From Bacteroidia bacterium (GTDB taxonomy: Bacteria > Bacteroidota > Bacteroidia > Chitinophagales > Saprospiraceae), in the NCBI GenBank assembly GCA_030429045.1, contig JAUIEA010000015.1, forward strand, positions 1-45,727: 45,727 nucleotides of DNA, written 5' to 3'. A program made the position numbers and the translations under genes. This document shows positions 33,830 to 42,607 of this stretch, piece by piece. Each line of letters starts with the position of its first letter. The first letter of the stretch is position 1. Under the pieces are notes generated by a model. It made no database searches, was not told where the DNA came from, and saw only the letters and a program-made list of their open reading frames with translations.

Positions 33830-34711
33830 ATGGAAGAACAGCCCGTAAATAACCCAAAACGCCTGCGACAACGGCTAAAAAAGCCCTATCGCCTCGTCAT
33901 TCTCAAGGAAGATTCCCTGGAAGAGGTCGGAGCCTATACCCTCACGCCCCTCAGCCTTTATGTCCTGGTCAGCTCCCTGCTGGTCGGATTGGCCATCATT
34001 CTGGTCATGCTCATTGTCTTCACACCCCTCAAGCGCTGGATTCCCGGCTATGGCGATGCCTCCATGGATCCCCAATTGATCAGCCTCCGGACCAAGGTTG
34101 ATGATATGACCAAACAACTGGAATTGCAGAAGAGATACACGGAAAATGTGCGCCAGATCCTGACGGGTGAGGTCCAAACCACCCAAAAGGAAGAAAATCC
34201 GGGTTTTGTGCAGGACAGCATCGTGGAAGTCAAACGGGTAGAAGAGGATCAGATGCTGCGGAACAACTTCCAGCTCGGTGAGGGCCTTCGCAAACAGCAG
34301 GGCGTCCCCGTAGCCATGTCCAATCAAAAGATCCCCCTGGAGCGATTGTACTTCACGCCCCCAGTCAAGGGAGAGATCAGTGCCGGGTTCATGCCCGACA
34401 AGGATCACCAGGGAGTGGACATCCTGGCACCCGAGAACACCCCGATCAAAGCAGTCATGGATGGATTTGTCATCCTGTCAGACTGGACCCTGGAGACCGG
34501 CAACACCATCGGGATCATGCACGACAATCAGGTGGTCACCTTTTACAAACACAACAGCAGCCTGTTGAAGAAAAGGGGCAGTTTCGTACGTGCCGGCGAA
34601 GCGATCGCCATCATCGGGAACACCGGAACCCTCTCCAGCGGCCCGCACCTGCATTTTGAACTCTGGTATCAGGGCAAACCTGTGGATCCGGCCCGGTACA
34701 TCTCTTTTTGA
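33830..34711 (+). CDS. M23/LytM-family metallopeptidase, membrane-anchored
   Basis: 293 aa. The cytoplasmic basic head (1-40) is followed by one membrane helix (about 42-64) and a coiled-coil (82-112). The M23 domain starts near 170. The zinc residues are intact: His193 and Asp197 in HQGVD, His241 in YKHNSSL, and His273/His275 in GPHLHFEL. Such enzymes cut peptide cross-links of peptidoglycan or activate amidases and bind rod-shape factors. With all ligands present, catalysis is plausible. It is divergent from porW. The target bond is not known. Confidence 0.92.
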   Translation: MEEQPVNNPKRLRQRLKKPYRLVILKEDSLEEVGAYTLTPLSLYVLVSSLLVGLAIILVMLIVFTPLKRWIPGYGDASMDPQLISLRTKVDDMTKQLELQKRYTENVRQILTGEVQTTQKEENPGFVQDSIVEVKRVEEDQMLRNNFQLGEGLRKQQGVPVAMSNQKIPLERLYFTPPVKGEISAGFMPDKDHQGVDILAPENTPIKAVMDGFVILSDWTLETGNTIGIMHDNQVVTFYKHNSSLLKKRGSFVRAGEAIAIIGNTGTLSSGPHLHFELWYQGKPVDPARYISF

Positions 34712-34768
34712 CCCGGATCCCCCAAGTACATGACAAAGCGGAAGGATCCCCTCCCCCGGATCACTCTT

Positions 34769-34776
34769 TATCTTTG
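34769..34776 (+). promoter_or_regulatory. Bacteroidota -7 element (TATCTTTG) of nfeD-flotillin
   Basis: A perfect TAnnTTTG that lies 104 bp before the ATG of the NfeD-like gene. It gives a leader of nearly 100 nt, longer than for the other genes here. No riboswitch structure was recognised in the leader. Confidence 0.5.
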
Positions 34777-34880
34777 ATTCCCTAGCATTGGTCGAAGAAG
34801 TTGACCGCAGTTCAACCATTTCTCCGAAGTTGGGTATATTCCTGTAACCGAATATGGATTCCGGTTTTAATGTGTAGGAT

Positions 34881-35498
34881 ATGTCGACTGAATGGATGAG
34901 TCAATGGTGGGATACCCTGAATGGAGCACAGCAGGTGTTCTGGGGGATCGCCCTGTTTTTCTCGGCGCTGTTTGTATTTCAGTTTGTGATCAACCTGATC
35001 GGGTTTGGAATGGATATCGACACCGATCTGGATTCTGACACAGACCTCGATCACGATGCACATATCGATCCGGGATTTGCCTGGCTGTCTGTCCGTGGCG
35101 TCATTGCCTTTTTTACCTTTTTCGGCTGGGCCGGAGTGATCGTCCTCTCCAAGGGAGGGCCCCTGCTTTGGGCCGTAGTGATCGGCGGACTTTTCGGCAT
35201 GCTGGCCATGTCCCTGGTCGGCTATCTCCTGTATCTGTTCGGACAACAGACCCAGGTCGGGAATTACCATATTGATGCGGCCCTGTACCACACCGGAGAG
35301 GTTTATCTCACCATCCCGGCCATGAAATCCGGAACAGGGAAGATCATGATCCAACTCGGCAAAGGTCTCCGGGAGGTCGATGCCGTGACGGAGGGAAAAA
35401 CCCTGGTCAATGGTACCATTGTCAGGGTCACTGGCATCCTGGAGGATACATTACTGCTGGTGGAGGAATTGCGGGAGCCTCAGGATGAGGCCGAGTGA
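34881..35498 (+). CDS. NfeD-like membrane protein with C-terminal OB fold, flotillin partner
   Basis: 205 aa. Membrane helix 1 spans about 20-42. An acidic outer loop follows (45-64, DIDTDLDSDTDLDHDAHID). Then come helices near 70-90 and 95-120, and a C-terminal OB-fold-type domain (127-205) with ALYHTGEVYL, GLREVDAV and GTIVRVTGI. Proteins of this shape (YqiJ/YuaF type) are encoded beside flotillin and act with it in membrane microdomains. The Asp repeat every second residue is unusual and might bind Ca2+, or simply reflect drift. Flotillin starts 57 bp later. Confidence 0.82.
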   Translation: MSTEWMSQWWDTLNGAQQVFWGIALFFSALFVFQFVINLIGFGMDIDTDLDSDTDLDHDAHIDPGFAWLSVRGVIAFFTFFGWAGVIVLSKGGPLLWAVVIGGLFGMLAMSLVGYLLYLFGQQTQVGNYHIDAALYHTGEVYLTIPAMKSGTGKIMIQLGKGLREVDAVTEGKTLVNGTIVRVTGILEDTLLLVEELREPQDEAE

Positions 35499-35555
35499 CC
35501 CGCCGGACAGACAAGTTGAAAACGAATACTAACCACTATAAAACCAACTGTTCTA

Positions 35556-36974
35556 ATGGAAGAAGCTGCATTCTTGCTTTTCGGGCTGATCGCCCTGACC
35601 GTTATGATGATCTTCTTTTTCGTGAGCCGGTACAAGCGATGCCCCTCCGACAGGATCCTCGTCATCTATGGTAAAACCGGATCGGGATCCGCAAAGTGCC
35701 TGGCCGGGGGCGCCGCCTTTGTCTGGCCGGTCATCCAGGATTGGGAATACCTGGACCTCACCCCCATCTCCATTGACGTGGATCTTCGAGGTGCATTGAG
35801 TAAGCAGAATATCCGAGTCAATGTCCCGTCCCGGTTCACCGTGGCCGTGAGCAATGAGGAGGGCATCATGATCAATGCTGCTGAACGACTCCTGGGCAAA
35901 TCCATGGATGAGATCCGGGATATTGCCAAGGATATCATCTTCGGTCAACTCCGACTGGTCGTTGCGACCATGGACATTGAAGAGATCAACTCTGACCGCG
36001 ACAAATTCCTGTCCAATGTCGCCTCCAATGTGGGAAGTGAATTGCGAAAGATCGGACTGACCCTGATCAACGTCAACGTCACGGACATCCAGGATGAATC
36101 CGGATATATTGAGGCTCTGGGTAAGGAAGCGGCTGCGAAGGCCATCAACGAAGCGAAGGTACGAGTTGCCGAAAAAGAACGAACCGGATCGATCGGGGAA
36201 GCCGAAGCTTACATGGACCGGCGTATCCAGGTGTCTGCAGCAGAGGCAAAAGCCCAGATCGGGGAAGCCGATGCTCAGTCTGCCGCCACCGAAGGGGAGA
36301 ACCTCGCCGCTGTAAAGATCGCCCAATCCAATGCTGAACGTCGGGAGAAGGAAGCCGAAGCACTCCGACAGGCCACTGCCGCTGAGAAGATCGCCTCTGC
36401 ACGTTCTCTGGAAGAAGCCTATGCCGCTGAACGCAAGGCGGAAGACGCTCGTGCAAAACGGGAAATGGCCACTCGAGAGGCTGACATTATTGTCCAGGCA
36501 GAGATCGCCAAGCGTCAGAAGGAGATCATGGCGGAAGCGGAGGCGGAACAGACCCGTCGCCTGGCCAAAGGAGAAGCGGATGCCATTTACCTGATGAAGG
36601 AAGCGGAAGCTCGAGGCATCTTTGAGATCCTGGAGAAGCAGGCCAACGGATTCCAGAAGGTCGTCAGTGCAGCCGGGGGCAACTCCCGGGATGCTGTCCT
36701 GATGCTCATCGCCGACAAGCTGGAGGAACTGGTCAAGACCCAGGTCGAAGCCATCAAGAACATCAAGATCGACAAGGTCACCGTCTGGGAAGGAGGGAAC
36801 CAAAAGGAAGGCGAAGGCAATTCAACTTCCAAATTCATCTCCGGCCTGTACAAGTCTGTCCCCCCGATGAACGATCTGTTCAATATGGCGGGTATGGACC
36901 TGCCCGCCTATCTCGGTCAGAAGAAAGAAGAGGAATCTACCTCTCCTGAAGGTCAGGAAGACTCCGCGAAGTAG
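35556..36974 (+). CDS. floT: flotillin family protein (SPFH/band 7)
   Basis: 472 aa. A membrane segment (5-23) is followed by the SPFH domain (about 28-190; YGKTGSG, FVWPVIQDWEYLDL, SKQNIRVNVPSRFTV) and a long coiled flotillin helix with EAEA repeats (190-370). The C-terminal part (375-472) is polar. Flotillins organise membrane microdomains and support cell-wall enzymes and secretion. The gene follows its NfeD-like partner. The antisense strand is open for nearly its whole length, but that comes from codon bias. The symbol is by family analogy. Confidence 0.92.
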   Translation: MEEAAFLLFGLIALTVMMIFFFVSRYKRCPSDRILVIYGKTGSGSAKCLAGGAAFVWPVIQDWEYLDLTPISIDVDLRGALSKQNIRVNVPSRFTVAVSNEEGIMINAAERLLGKSMDEIRDIAKDIIFGQLRLVVATMDIEEINSDRDKFLSNVASNVGSELRKIGLTLINVNVTDIQDESGYIEALGKEAAAKAINEAKVRVAEKERTGSIGEAEAYMDRRIQVSAAEAKAQIGEADAQSAATEGENLAAVKIAQSNAERREKEAEALRQATAAEKIASARSLEEAYAAERKAEDARAKREMATREADIIVQAEIAKRQKEIMAEAEAEQTRRLAKGEADAIYLMKEAEARGIFEILEKQANGFQKVVSAAGGNSRDAVLMLIADKLEELVKTQVEAIKNIKIDKVTVWEGGNQKEGEGNSTSKFISGLYKSVPPMNDLFNMAGMDLPAYLGQKKEEESTSPEGQEDSAK

Positions 36975-36991
36975 TCGCCCTGTAACCAACA

Positions 36992-37035
36992 CCAGAGCCT
37001 CTGAACATTCATGGATGTTCAGAGGCTTTCTTTTT
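36992..37035 (+). terminator. rho-independent terminator of the flotillin operon
   Basis: AGCCTCTGAACAT and ATGTTCAGAGGCT form a 13-bp stem with a TCATGG loop. The sequence TTCTTTTT follows. It lies between flotillin and the gamma-glutamyltransferase gene. Confidence 0.92.
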
Positions 37036-37101
37036 GGGGGCTGGCCGCGGTGTTCACTGGTCAGATCTAGTTTGTACTTTCATCACAACCATTCTTCCGA
37101 T

Positions 37102-38802
37102 ATGATGACCAGACTTGTCACCTTCACCGTTCTGCTTCTGTTCTCCGCTGTCGGATCCACCTTTTCCCAGGATCGCATCACCGGAGGACCCTATTCGACC
37201 CGCTCACCGGTGATGGCTCGACATGGGATGGTCTGCACCAGTCATCCCCTGGCCACCCAGGTGGGTATTGACATCCTCAAGCAGGGAGGAAATGCCATCG
37301 ATGCGGCGATCGCCACAAATGCCGCCCTGGGGTTCCTCGAACCAACCGGCTGCGGTATCGGTGGAGATCTTTTTGCACTTGTTTGGGACGCGAAATCCAG
37401 ACAGCTGTATGGCCTGAACGCCAGCGGACGATCGCCACGGGGAATGACCCTGGAAATGCTTCGGAAAAAGGGCTTGTCCAAAATTCCTTCCTACGGGCCT
37501 CTGCCCGTCTCTGTACCAGGCACAGTAGATGGTTGGTTTACCCTCCATGATCGGTTTGGTTCCATGCCTGTTGCAGACCTGTTTGCACCCGCTATTGCCT
37601 ATGCCGAGGAAGGCGTAGTGGTTCCCCCACTCATTGGCCATTATTTAAACCGGGCCCTTCGCCGCTTCCAGGACAGTGGCCTTCCCAATATTCGGGAAAC
37701 CTATTATCCTGACGGAACTGCTCCTGAAGCCGGGATGATCTATGCCAACCCCCTGCTGGCAGGGACGTACCGACGGATTGCCGAAGGGGGTAGAAAGGCA
37801 TTCTATGAAGGTCCAATTGCCCGAACCATGACGGATTTCATCCAGAAATATGGCGGATTCCTCTCCATGCAAGACCTTGCAGAACATCAGTCCGAATGGG
37901 TCACGCCGGTATCCATCAACTATCGGGGATATGAGGTCTGGGAACTCCCCCCCAATGGTCAGGGTATTGCTGCTCTGCAGATGTTGCAGATCCTGGAGGA
38001 AACGGATTTTTCCACCATTCCCTTCGGGAGTCCGGAGCACTTGCATACCGTGGTTGAAGCCAAAAAGCTGGCATTTGAAGACAGGGCCCAGTATTACGCA
38101 GACATGGATTTTGCCTCAGTACCCGTCGACAGTCTACTCAGTGATGACTATGCCCGTCGTCGTGCAGCGATGATCGATCCAATGAAAGCCGGCGCCTATC
38201 CTGCCGGGACCATCAGTGCCGGGGAAACCATCTACCTCACCGTTGCCGATGATTCTGGGAATATGGTTTCACTGATCCAGAGCAACTATCGCGGAATGGG
38301 TTCGGGCATGGTCCCTCCCGGTTTGGGATTCATGCTCCAGGACCGTGGTGAACTCTTTACTCTGGAGGAAGGGCGGGCCAACACCTATGCGCCGGGTAAG
38401 CGTCCATTCCATACGATTATTCCAGGCTTTGTCACCCGTGAAGGGAAACCCTGGCTGAGTTTTGGTGTGATGGGTGGCGACTTCCAGCCCCAGGGCCATG
38501 TGCAGATCGTGATGAACATGATCGATTTCGGAATGGATGTCCAGGAAGCAGGAGATGCGCCCCGTTGGCAACACAGCGGGGGCTCGGATCCTGCCGGTCA
38601 GATCCTGCATGAGAAAGGAGAGGTGTTGCTGGAAACCGGGTTTTCCTATGCCGCGATCCGGGAATTGATGTCCAGAGGGCACAAAGTCGGATATGACCTG
38701 GGCTCCTATGGTGGCTATCAAGCCATTTTTGTCGACCCCGAGACCGGGAGCTTCCACGGGGCCAGCGAATCCAGAAAGGACGGTTTGGCCGCAGGATATT
38801 AA
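37102..38802 (+). CDS. ggt: gamma-glutamyltransferase family protein
   Basis: 566 aa from the ATG at 37102 (or 37105). The upstream frame to 37015 overlaps the terminator. The signal peptide ends near TFS-Q (residue 22). It is an Ntn-hydrolase precursor that cleaves itself before a Thr. The nucleophile candidate is Thr376 in GETIYLTVAD, followed by GNMVSLIQS and GSGMVPPGLGFMLQDRG. The large subunit shows HPLATQVGIDILKQGGNAID and GGDLFALVW. It hydrolyses or transfers gamma-glutamyl groups (for example from glutathione) in the periplasm. The usual TTH at the nucleophile is TIY here, a form seen in the more distant subfamily. Confidence 0.9.
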   Translation: MMTRLVTFTVLLLFSAVGSTFSQDRITGGPYSTRSPVMARHGMVCTSHPLATQVGIDILKQGGNAIDAAIATNAALGFLEPTGCGIGGDLFALVWDAKSRQLYGLNASGRSPRGMTLEMLRKKGLSKIPSYGPLPVSVPGTVDGWFTLHDRFGSMPVADLFAPAIAYAEEGVVVPPLIGHYLNRALRRFQDSGLPNIRETYYPDGTAPEAGMIYANPLLAGTYRRIAEGGRKAFYEGPIARTMTDFIQKYGGFLSMQDLAEHQSEWVTPVSINYRGYEVWELPPNGQGIAALQMLQILEETDFSTIPFGSPEHLHTVVEAKKLAFEDRAQYYADMDFASVPVDSLLSDDYARRRAAMIDPMKAGAYPAGTISAGETIYLTVADDSGNMVSLIQSNYRGMGSGMVPPGLGFMLQDRGELFTLEEGRANTYAPGKRPFHTIIPGFVTREGKPWLSFGVMGGDFQPQGHVQIVMNMIDFGMDVQEAGDAPRWQHSGGSDPAGQILHEKGEVLLETGFSYAAIRELMSRGHKVGYDLGSYGGYQAIFVDPETGSFHGASESRKDGLAAGY

Positions 38803-38820
38803 GGGGTTGCCCAAATGAAA

Positions 38821-38934
38821 TGGGCAGGAAGAATCTTCCTGCCCAGGTCTACTCAACCAAATTCAATCAAATGAAGGGTTTCTTGCTGTTGGTAGAGATG
38901 GGACACATCTGCCCCATCTCAGGACAACCAACAG
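38821..38934. other. two inverted repeats between convergent genes
   Basis: 38821-38846 is a near-perfect hairpin (GGGCAGGAAG and CTTCCTGCCC). 38886-38934 is a nested hairpin: CTGTTGGT with ACCAACAG outside, GAGATGGG with CCCATCTC inside. Neither has a clear T run on either strand, so they may be weak terminators or mRNA end structures. The region also lies just before the 3' end of the CsgG-like gene. Confidence 0.6.
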
Positions 38935-38948
38935 AAAACAAGACATTC

Positions 38949-40034
38949 TTATCGCTTTGTATTGTATCCCACTGAAATGCCGAACCGATGATTACCTTCC
39001 TTCCCTGGAATGTAAAACAAGTTGACAGGCAGATTCAGATTGCCGGACCGGAAGGACTTGCCCACGGAAAGAATAAAAGCCGATTTGACAGTGTATTCTC
39101 CCCGGCTGTCTACCCGGGTCTTTTTCTTGAATCCATCCGGGATCGGTTGATCGATGATGAACTCACCAAATTCATTGACATAACCGGTAGCCTGTTTTGT
39201 CAGGCTGAACAAGGGGCCAATGGCCATTTCCCACCCATACCGGCTATCCCGCAGGCCATTGAGCAGGGACGCACTCGGGAAGAATTTTCCCTGGTCAAAA
39301 CCGGTGATCAACGGAACGAATTCGAAGAGGGCCTGGAAGTTGCCTTCATTCAGATAGGTCCACTCGAACTGGTAACCAAACTGGAACATGATGTTGCTGG
39401 CATTGAATCCACCCTCATCGTCAGATTTCATGGTTTTGCCCAGTTGACCGGCGAAGATGGCAACACCCATTCGGGGACCACTCAAGTTCAATCGGGTGGT
39501 CTGCGGCAGGTTGATGCTGTTTTCAAAATTGTTCTTTCGGGTCAACCGCTCGAGGATGGCCTCATCCACCGGCTGGCCGTACATCTCCCGGATGGCGTAC
39601 TGAATGATCAGATGGATCTGGTCCGGAAAGTTGAGGTATTCCTTGACGAAGGTGAGTTCCTCCTGTCCGCTACCCACATCGATCACCCGGAATGAGACCA
39701 GAATATGGCCGTCGATGGCTTCCAGGCTCCCTGAAAACATTTTGCGAACGCCGATGGCTTTTCCGACGTCTACCAGACATGCCTTGGCATAGCAGTCTGT
39801 GATCGTCATGCCTTTCTGTTCCAGTTCATAGCGAATGTCTTCGCGGTTGAAGATGTTATACCGGTCGAGTTTGGTCAACTCTGCCCGGGTAATGTTGGCT
39901 GCCTGAGATGGATCATAGTTCAAACCGACCACACCGATATCCAGGATTCCCAGAGAAGGGTTGGTCTGCGAATTTGCTGCTGTCAAGTTCGCGAGCATGA
40001 TCACCAGGATGATGAAAAGTGCTTGATGTTTCAT
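38949..40034 (-). CDS. secreted CsgG/LpoB-like domain plus beta-rich C-terminal domain
   Basis: 361 aa from the ATG at 40034. A signal peptide spans residues 1-22 (LTAANSQ). Residues 30-150 resemble the CsgG/LpoB-type alpha/beta fold (ALVIGVR-like pattern DVGKAIGVRKMFSGSL, ILVSFRVIDVGSGQEE). Residues 175-361 are beta-strand rich (MGVAIFAGQLG, FQFGYQFEWTYL, GWEMAIGPLFSL) and end in an outer-membrane-barrel-like strand (FGISVGYNTKR). The combination is seen in several Bacteroidota but I cannot name a function. It could be an outer-membrane sensor or partner of an exporter. A weak -7-like GAACTTTG lies upstream. Confidence 0.65.
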   Translation of the reverse strand: MKHQALFIILVIMLANLTAANSQTNPSLGILDIGVVGLNYDPSQAANITRAELTKLDRYNIFNREDIRYELEQKGMTITDCYAKACLVDVGKAIGVRKMFSGSLEAIDGHILVSFRVIDVGSGQEELTFVKEYLNFPDQIHLIIQYAIREMYGQPVDEAILERLTRKNNFENSINLPQTTRLNLSGPRMGVAIFAGQLGKTMKSDDEGGFNASNIMFQFGYQFEWTYLNEGNFQALFEFVPLITGFDQGKFFPSASLLNGLRDSRYGWEMAIGPLFSLTKQATGYVNEFGEFIIDQPIPDGFKKKTRVDSRGEYTVKSAFILSVGKSFRSGNLNLPVNLFYIPGKEGNHRFGISVGYNTKR

Positions 40035-40168
40035 AATCTCTTGATTTTGATAAGTCAAAGTTCATCCCGTAACACCCTCGATTCGTGGCAACTATTGCCA
40101 CAAACACATAATTATTTATTACATATCAATACGAGTGAACGAGGCGGGCCGACAACTGTTCTATTCCC

Positions 40169-40432
40169 ATGTCCGACCTGCCCTATCGCCCGATCGACTG
40201 TTCATTTTATGATCGGCTGGAAGAAGCGGCGACCTTGCGCCGAACCTGCCGAATGGAAATTTCAGCGCATGGCGTCATCCGCCATCTGGAGGATCAGATT
40301 ATAGATCTGCGCATCGTGGACGGCGCCGAATGGATGTTTCTGGCGGGTGGCGAGCAGGTTCGACTGGATGATTTGATCCGGTTTGACGGTCACCTCGTGC
40401 CCGGGAGTTGTGGCCTCCCTCCGAATGAGTGA
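40169..40432 (+). CDS. rof: Rho-binding antiterminator Rof/YaeO-like
   Basis: 87 aa from the ATG at 40169, close to the E. coli Rof size (84-86). The N-terminal pattern YRPIDCSFYDRLEEAATLRR parallels YQPINCDDYDNLELAC of Rof. A beta-rich middle (RMEISAHG, IIDLRIVDGAEWMFL) and the DDLIRFD strand follow the Sm-like fold of Rof. Rof binds Rho at the primary RNA site and blocks termination. The gene lies 52 bp before the thiolase gene and is divergent from the CsgG-like gene. The assignment is by motif recall. Confidence 0.7.
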   Translation: MSDLPYRPIDCSFYDRLEEAATLRRTCRMEISAHGVIRHLEDQIIDLRIVDGAEWMFLAGGEQVRLDDLIRFDGHLVPGSCGLPPNE

Positions 40433-40484
40433 TCCGAAGATCCATATGCAGACCACCCCGTATCTTCGCCCAAAATCAGGAGGC

Positions 40485-41690
40485 ATGGCACAAGCATTTA
40501 TTATTGACGGCGTTCGCACACCGATCGGCAAGTTTACAGGTACATTGTCTCCTGTCCGTACGGATGATCTGGCGGCTCATGCCCTTCGAGAGCTGATGTT
40601 CCGGCATCCGGGCCTCACCGGAGAAGCCATTGATGACGTGATCCTGGGATGTGCCAATCAGGCAGGCGAAGACAATCGCAACATTGCCCGCATGGCCCTG
40701 CTATTGGCCGGATTACCCTGGTCGGTCCCGGGCGAGACCGTCAACCGTCTGTGCGCATCTGGCATGTCTGCCGCTGTTCATGCGTTCCGTGCGATCGCCG
40801 CCAACGAAGGAGATCTGTTCATTGCCGGCGGTGTGGAGCACATGACCAGAGGCCCCTGGGTGATCTCCAAGACCTCCACGCCCTTTGGCAGGGATGCGGA
40901 GATGCATGACTCCAGCTTTGGCTGGCGTTTCATCAACCCGGCGATGAAGCAACTCTATGGAACAGATGCCATGGGCGAGACTGCTGAAAACCTGGCCGAC
41001 CAATACCAGATCAACCGGGAAGATCAGGATGCGTTTGCCTGCTGGTCCCAGGAAAAGGCGGAAGCGGCAAGGGTAGCGGGAAAACTCGCTGAAGAGATCG
41101 TCCCTGTCTCCATTCCCCGCAGAAAGCAGGAGCCCCTGCTCTTTTCCGAAGACGAGTTTCCAAGAGCGACCACCACCCGCGAAGCACTCGCCGGATTACG
41201 ACCCGCCTTTCGTAAGGAGGGTACGGTCACTGCCGGAAATGCCTCCGGCCTGAATGATGGTGCTGCAGCCCTGCTCGTCGCCTCTGACGCAGCTGTCAAA
41301 AAACACGGACTGACCCCTTTGACGCGAATCCTGAGTTCGGGGGTCGCCGGTGTTGAGCCCCGGATCATGGGGATCGGTCCGGTACCCGCTTCTCAACTGG
41401 CCCTGAAACGAGCCGGTTTGACCCTGGACCAGATGGATGTGATCGAGATCAATGAAGCATTTGCCGCCCAGGTCCTCGCCTGCTCGCGAACCCTCGGGCT
41501 GGCCGATACAGACTCGCGGATCAATCCGAACGGTGGAGCCATCGCCCTTGGACACCCCCTGGGGATGACCGGTGCACGGATCCTGTTGGCTGCCTCACGG
41601 GAGCTGGTCCGCCGTCAGGGAAAATATGCCCTGGTGACCATGTGTATTGGCGTCGGCCAGGGATATGCCGTGGTATTGGAACGGGTGTAA
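40485..41690 (+). CDS. acetyl-CoA acyltransferase / 3-oxoadipyl-CoA thiolase-like
   Basis: 401 aa from the ATG at 40485, the exact length usual for the PcaF/PaaJ branch of thiolase. The upstream frame (to 40383) overlaps rof. Catalytic residues are present: Cys90 in NRLCASG, His357 in GHPLG, Cys387 in MCIGVGQG. The block [24 protein letters not shown] is of the PcaF/PaaJ type. It cleaves 3-oxoacyl-CoA, in beta-oxidation or in breakdown of aromatics or phenylacetate. No pathway genes are adjacent, so the substrate is open. AGGAGG lies only 1 nt before the ATG, too close for a normal Shine-Dalgarno. Confidence 0.93.
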   Translation: MAQAFIIDGVRTPIGKFTGTLSPVRTDDLAAHALRELMFRHPGLTGEAIDDVILGCANQAGEDNRNIARMALLLAGLPWSVPGETVNRLCASGMSAAVHAFRAIAANEGDLFIAGGVEHMTRGPWVISKTSTPFGRDAEMHDSSFGWRFINPAMKQLYGTDAMGETAENLADQYQINREDQDAFACWSQEKAEAARVAGKLAEEIVPVSIPRRKQEPLLFSEDEFPRATTTREALAGLRPAFRKEGTVTAGNASGLNDGAAALLVASDAAVKKHGLTPLTRILSSGVAGVEPRIMGIGPVPASQLALKRAGLTLDQMDVIEINEAFAAQVLACSRTLGLADTDSRINPNGGAIALGHPLGMTGARILLAASRELVRRQGKYALVTMCIGVGQGYAVVLERV

Positions 41691-41722
41691 TCTGTTCTTT
41701 CCGAATCACGGATACAACCGGG

Positions 41723-42469
41723 CTAGAGGAAGCTGCCCCGCTGGCGCATGGCCTCATACAGGAGTATGCCTGCCGCCACCGACACATTATATGAATCCAC
41801 TTTCGCAGATTGGGGGATCCGGACGCGATGGTCCAGGGTTTTCAGCAGGGCGGCATCAATCCCCGAACCTTCGGCACCCATCAACAGGCATACCGGAACC
41901 GTAAGATCGATCTGGGAAGGGATCTGGCTGTGTTCCAGTGCGGCCCCGATCACCTGGACCCCGGAATCGTGGAGGACATCCACGGCATAGGGAAGAGCCT
42001 CCCGACATACTGGCAAATGCAACAGTGCTCCGGCGGATGCCTTGACGGCATCCTCATTGAAGCGAGCTACGTCGCGGGTCCCGATGATCATACCATGTGC
42101 CCCGGCAGCAAGGGCTGAGCGGGCGATCGCTCCGGCATTACGTACATCCGTGACGCCATCCAGCATGATGAACAAGGGGGTCTCGCCCTGTTCATAGACA
42201 GCGGGAACCAGGTCTGCGATCCGATAGAAGGGTACTGCAGATCGCCAGGCCAATACGCCCTGATGATTCCCGTTCCAGATCCGGGTCAAGGCTGCAGGAG
42301 GGACAAGCTTGATGGGAATCCGCTGTTCGCGGCAACGTTCACGGATCTTGGTCTCCGCCGGTCCCTGAGACCCACGGGACATCCAGACACTATCCACAGC
42401 AAGGCCGGTTTCCAGTGCTTCCAGCACCGGATGTCGTCCTGCGATAAATTCTTTTCCTTTTCCAGCCAT
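41723..42469 (-). CDS. rlmB: 23S rRNA 2'-O-methyltransferase of the RlmB/SpoU type
   Basis: 248 aa from the ATG at 42469 (MAGKGKEFIAGRHPV). A GTG at 42508 would add 13 residues. The N-terminal substrate-binding domain begins with FIAGRHPVLEAL. The SPOUT knot domain shows LDGVTDVRNAGAIARSA, LLMGAEGSGIDAALL and the C-terminal VDSYNVSVAAGILLYE, the SAM-binding knot. It methylates a ribose in 23S rRNA, probably G2251 by analogy to RlmB. It converges with the thiolase gene (32 bp) and diverges from the M36 gene. Confidence 0.92.
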   Translation of the reverse strand: MAGKGKEFIAGRHPVLEALETGLAVDSVWMSRGSQGPAETKIRERCREQRIPIKLVPPAALTRIWNGNHQGVLAWRSAVPFYRIADLVPAVYEQGETPLFIMLDGVTDVRNAGAIARSALAAGAHGMIIGTRDVARFNEDAVKASAGALLHLPVCREALPYAVDVLHDSGVQVIGAALEHSQIPSQIDLTVPVCLLMGAEGSGIDAALLKTLDHRVRIPQSAKVDSYNVSVAAGILLYEAMRQRGSFL

Positions 42470-42540
42470 CGATTTTGTCTTCCAGGCTTCAAATAACGGG
42501 TTTTTCACCTTAGAATCAGGTAATGATGATCAGGTTTGAC

Positions 42541-42548
42541 TAATTTTG
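42541..42548 (+). promoter_or_regulatory. Bacteroidota -7 element (TAATTTTG)
   Basis: TAATTTTG matches the consensus and ends 59 bp before the ATG of the M36 protease gene. TTTG lies just before it, too near to be the -33 box. Confidence 0.5.
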
Positions 42549-42607
42549 AGAACCTGTACTCGCTTTTTACGTTTTCAGAACACTATTCAATCAAACTTAT
42601 TTTCAGG

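Noticed and set aside
35553-36803. A 416-codon open frame antisense to flotillin
   Set aside because: Its protein is low in normal domain pattern and mirrors the repetitive Glu/Ala codons of the flotillin helix. Codon bias explains the lack of stops.
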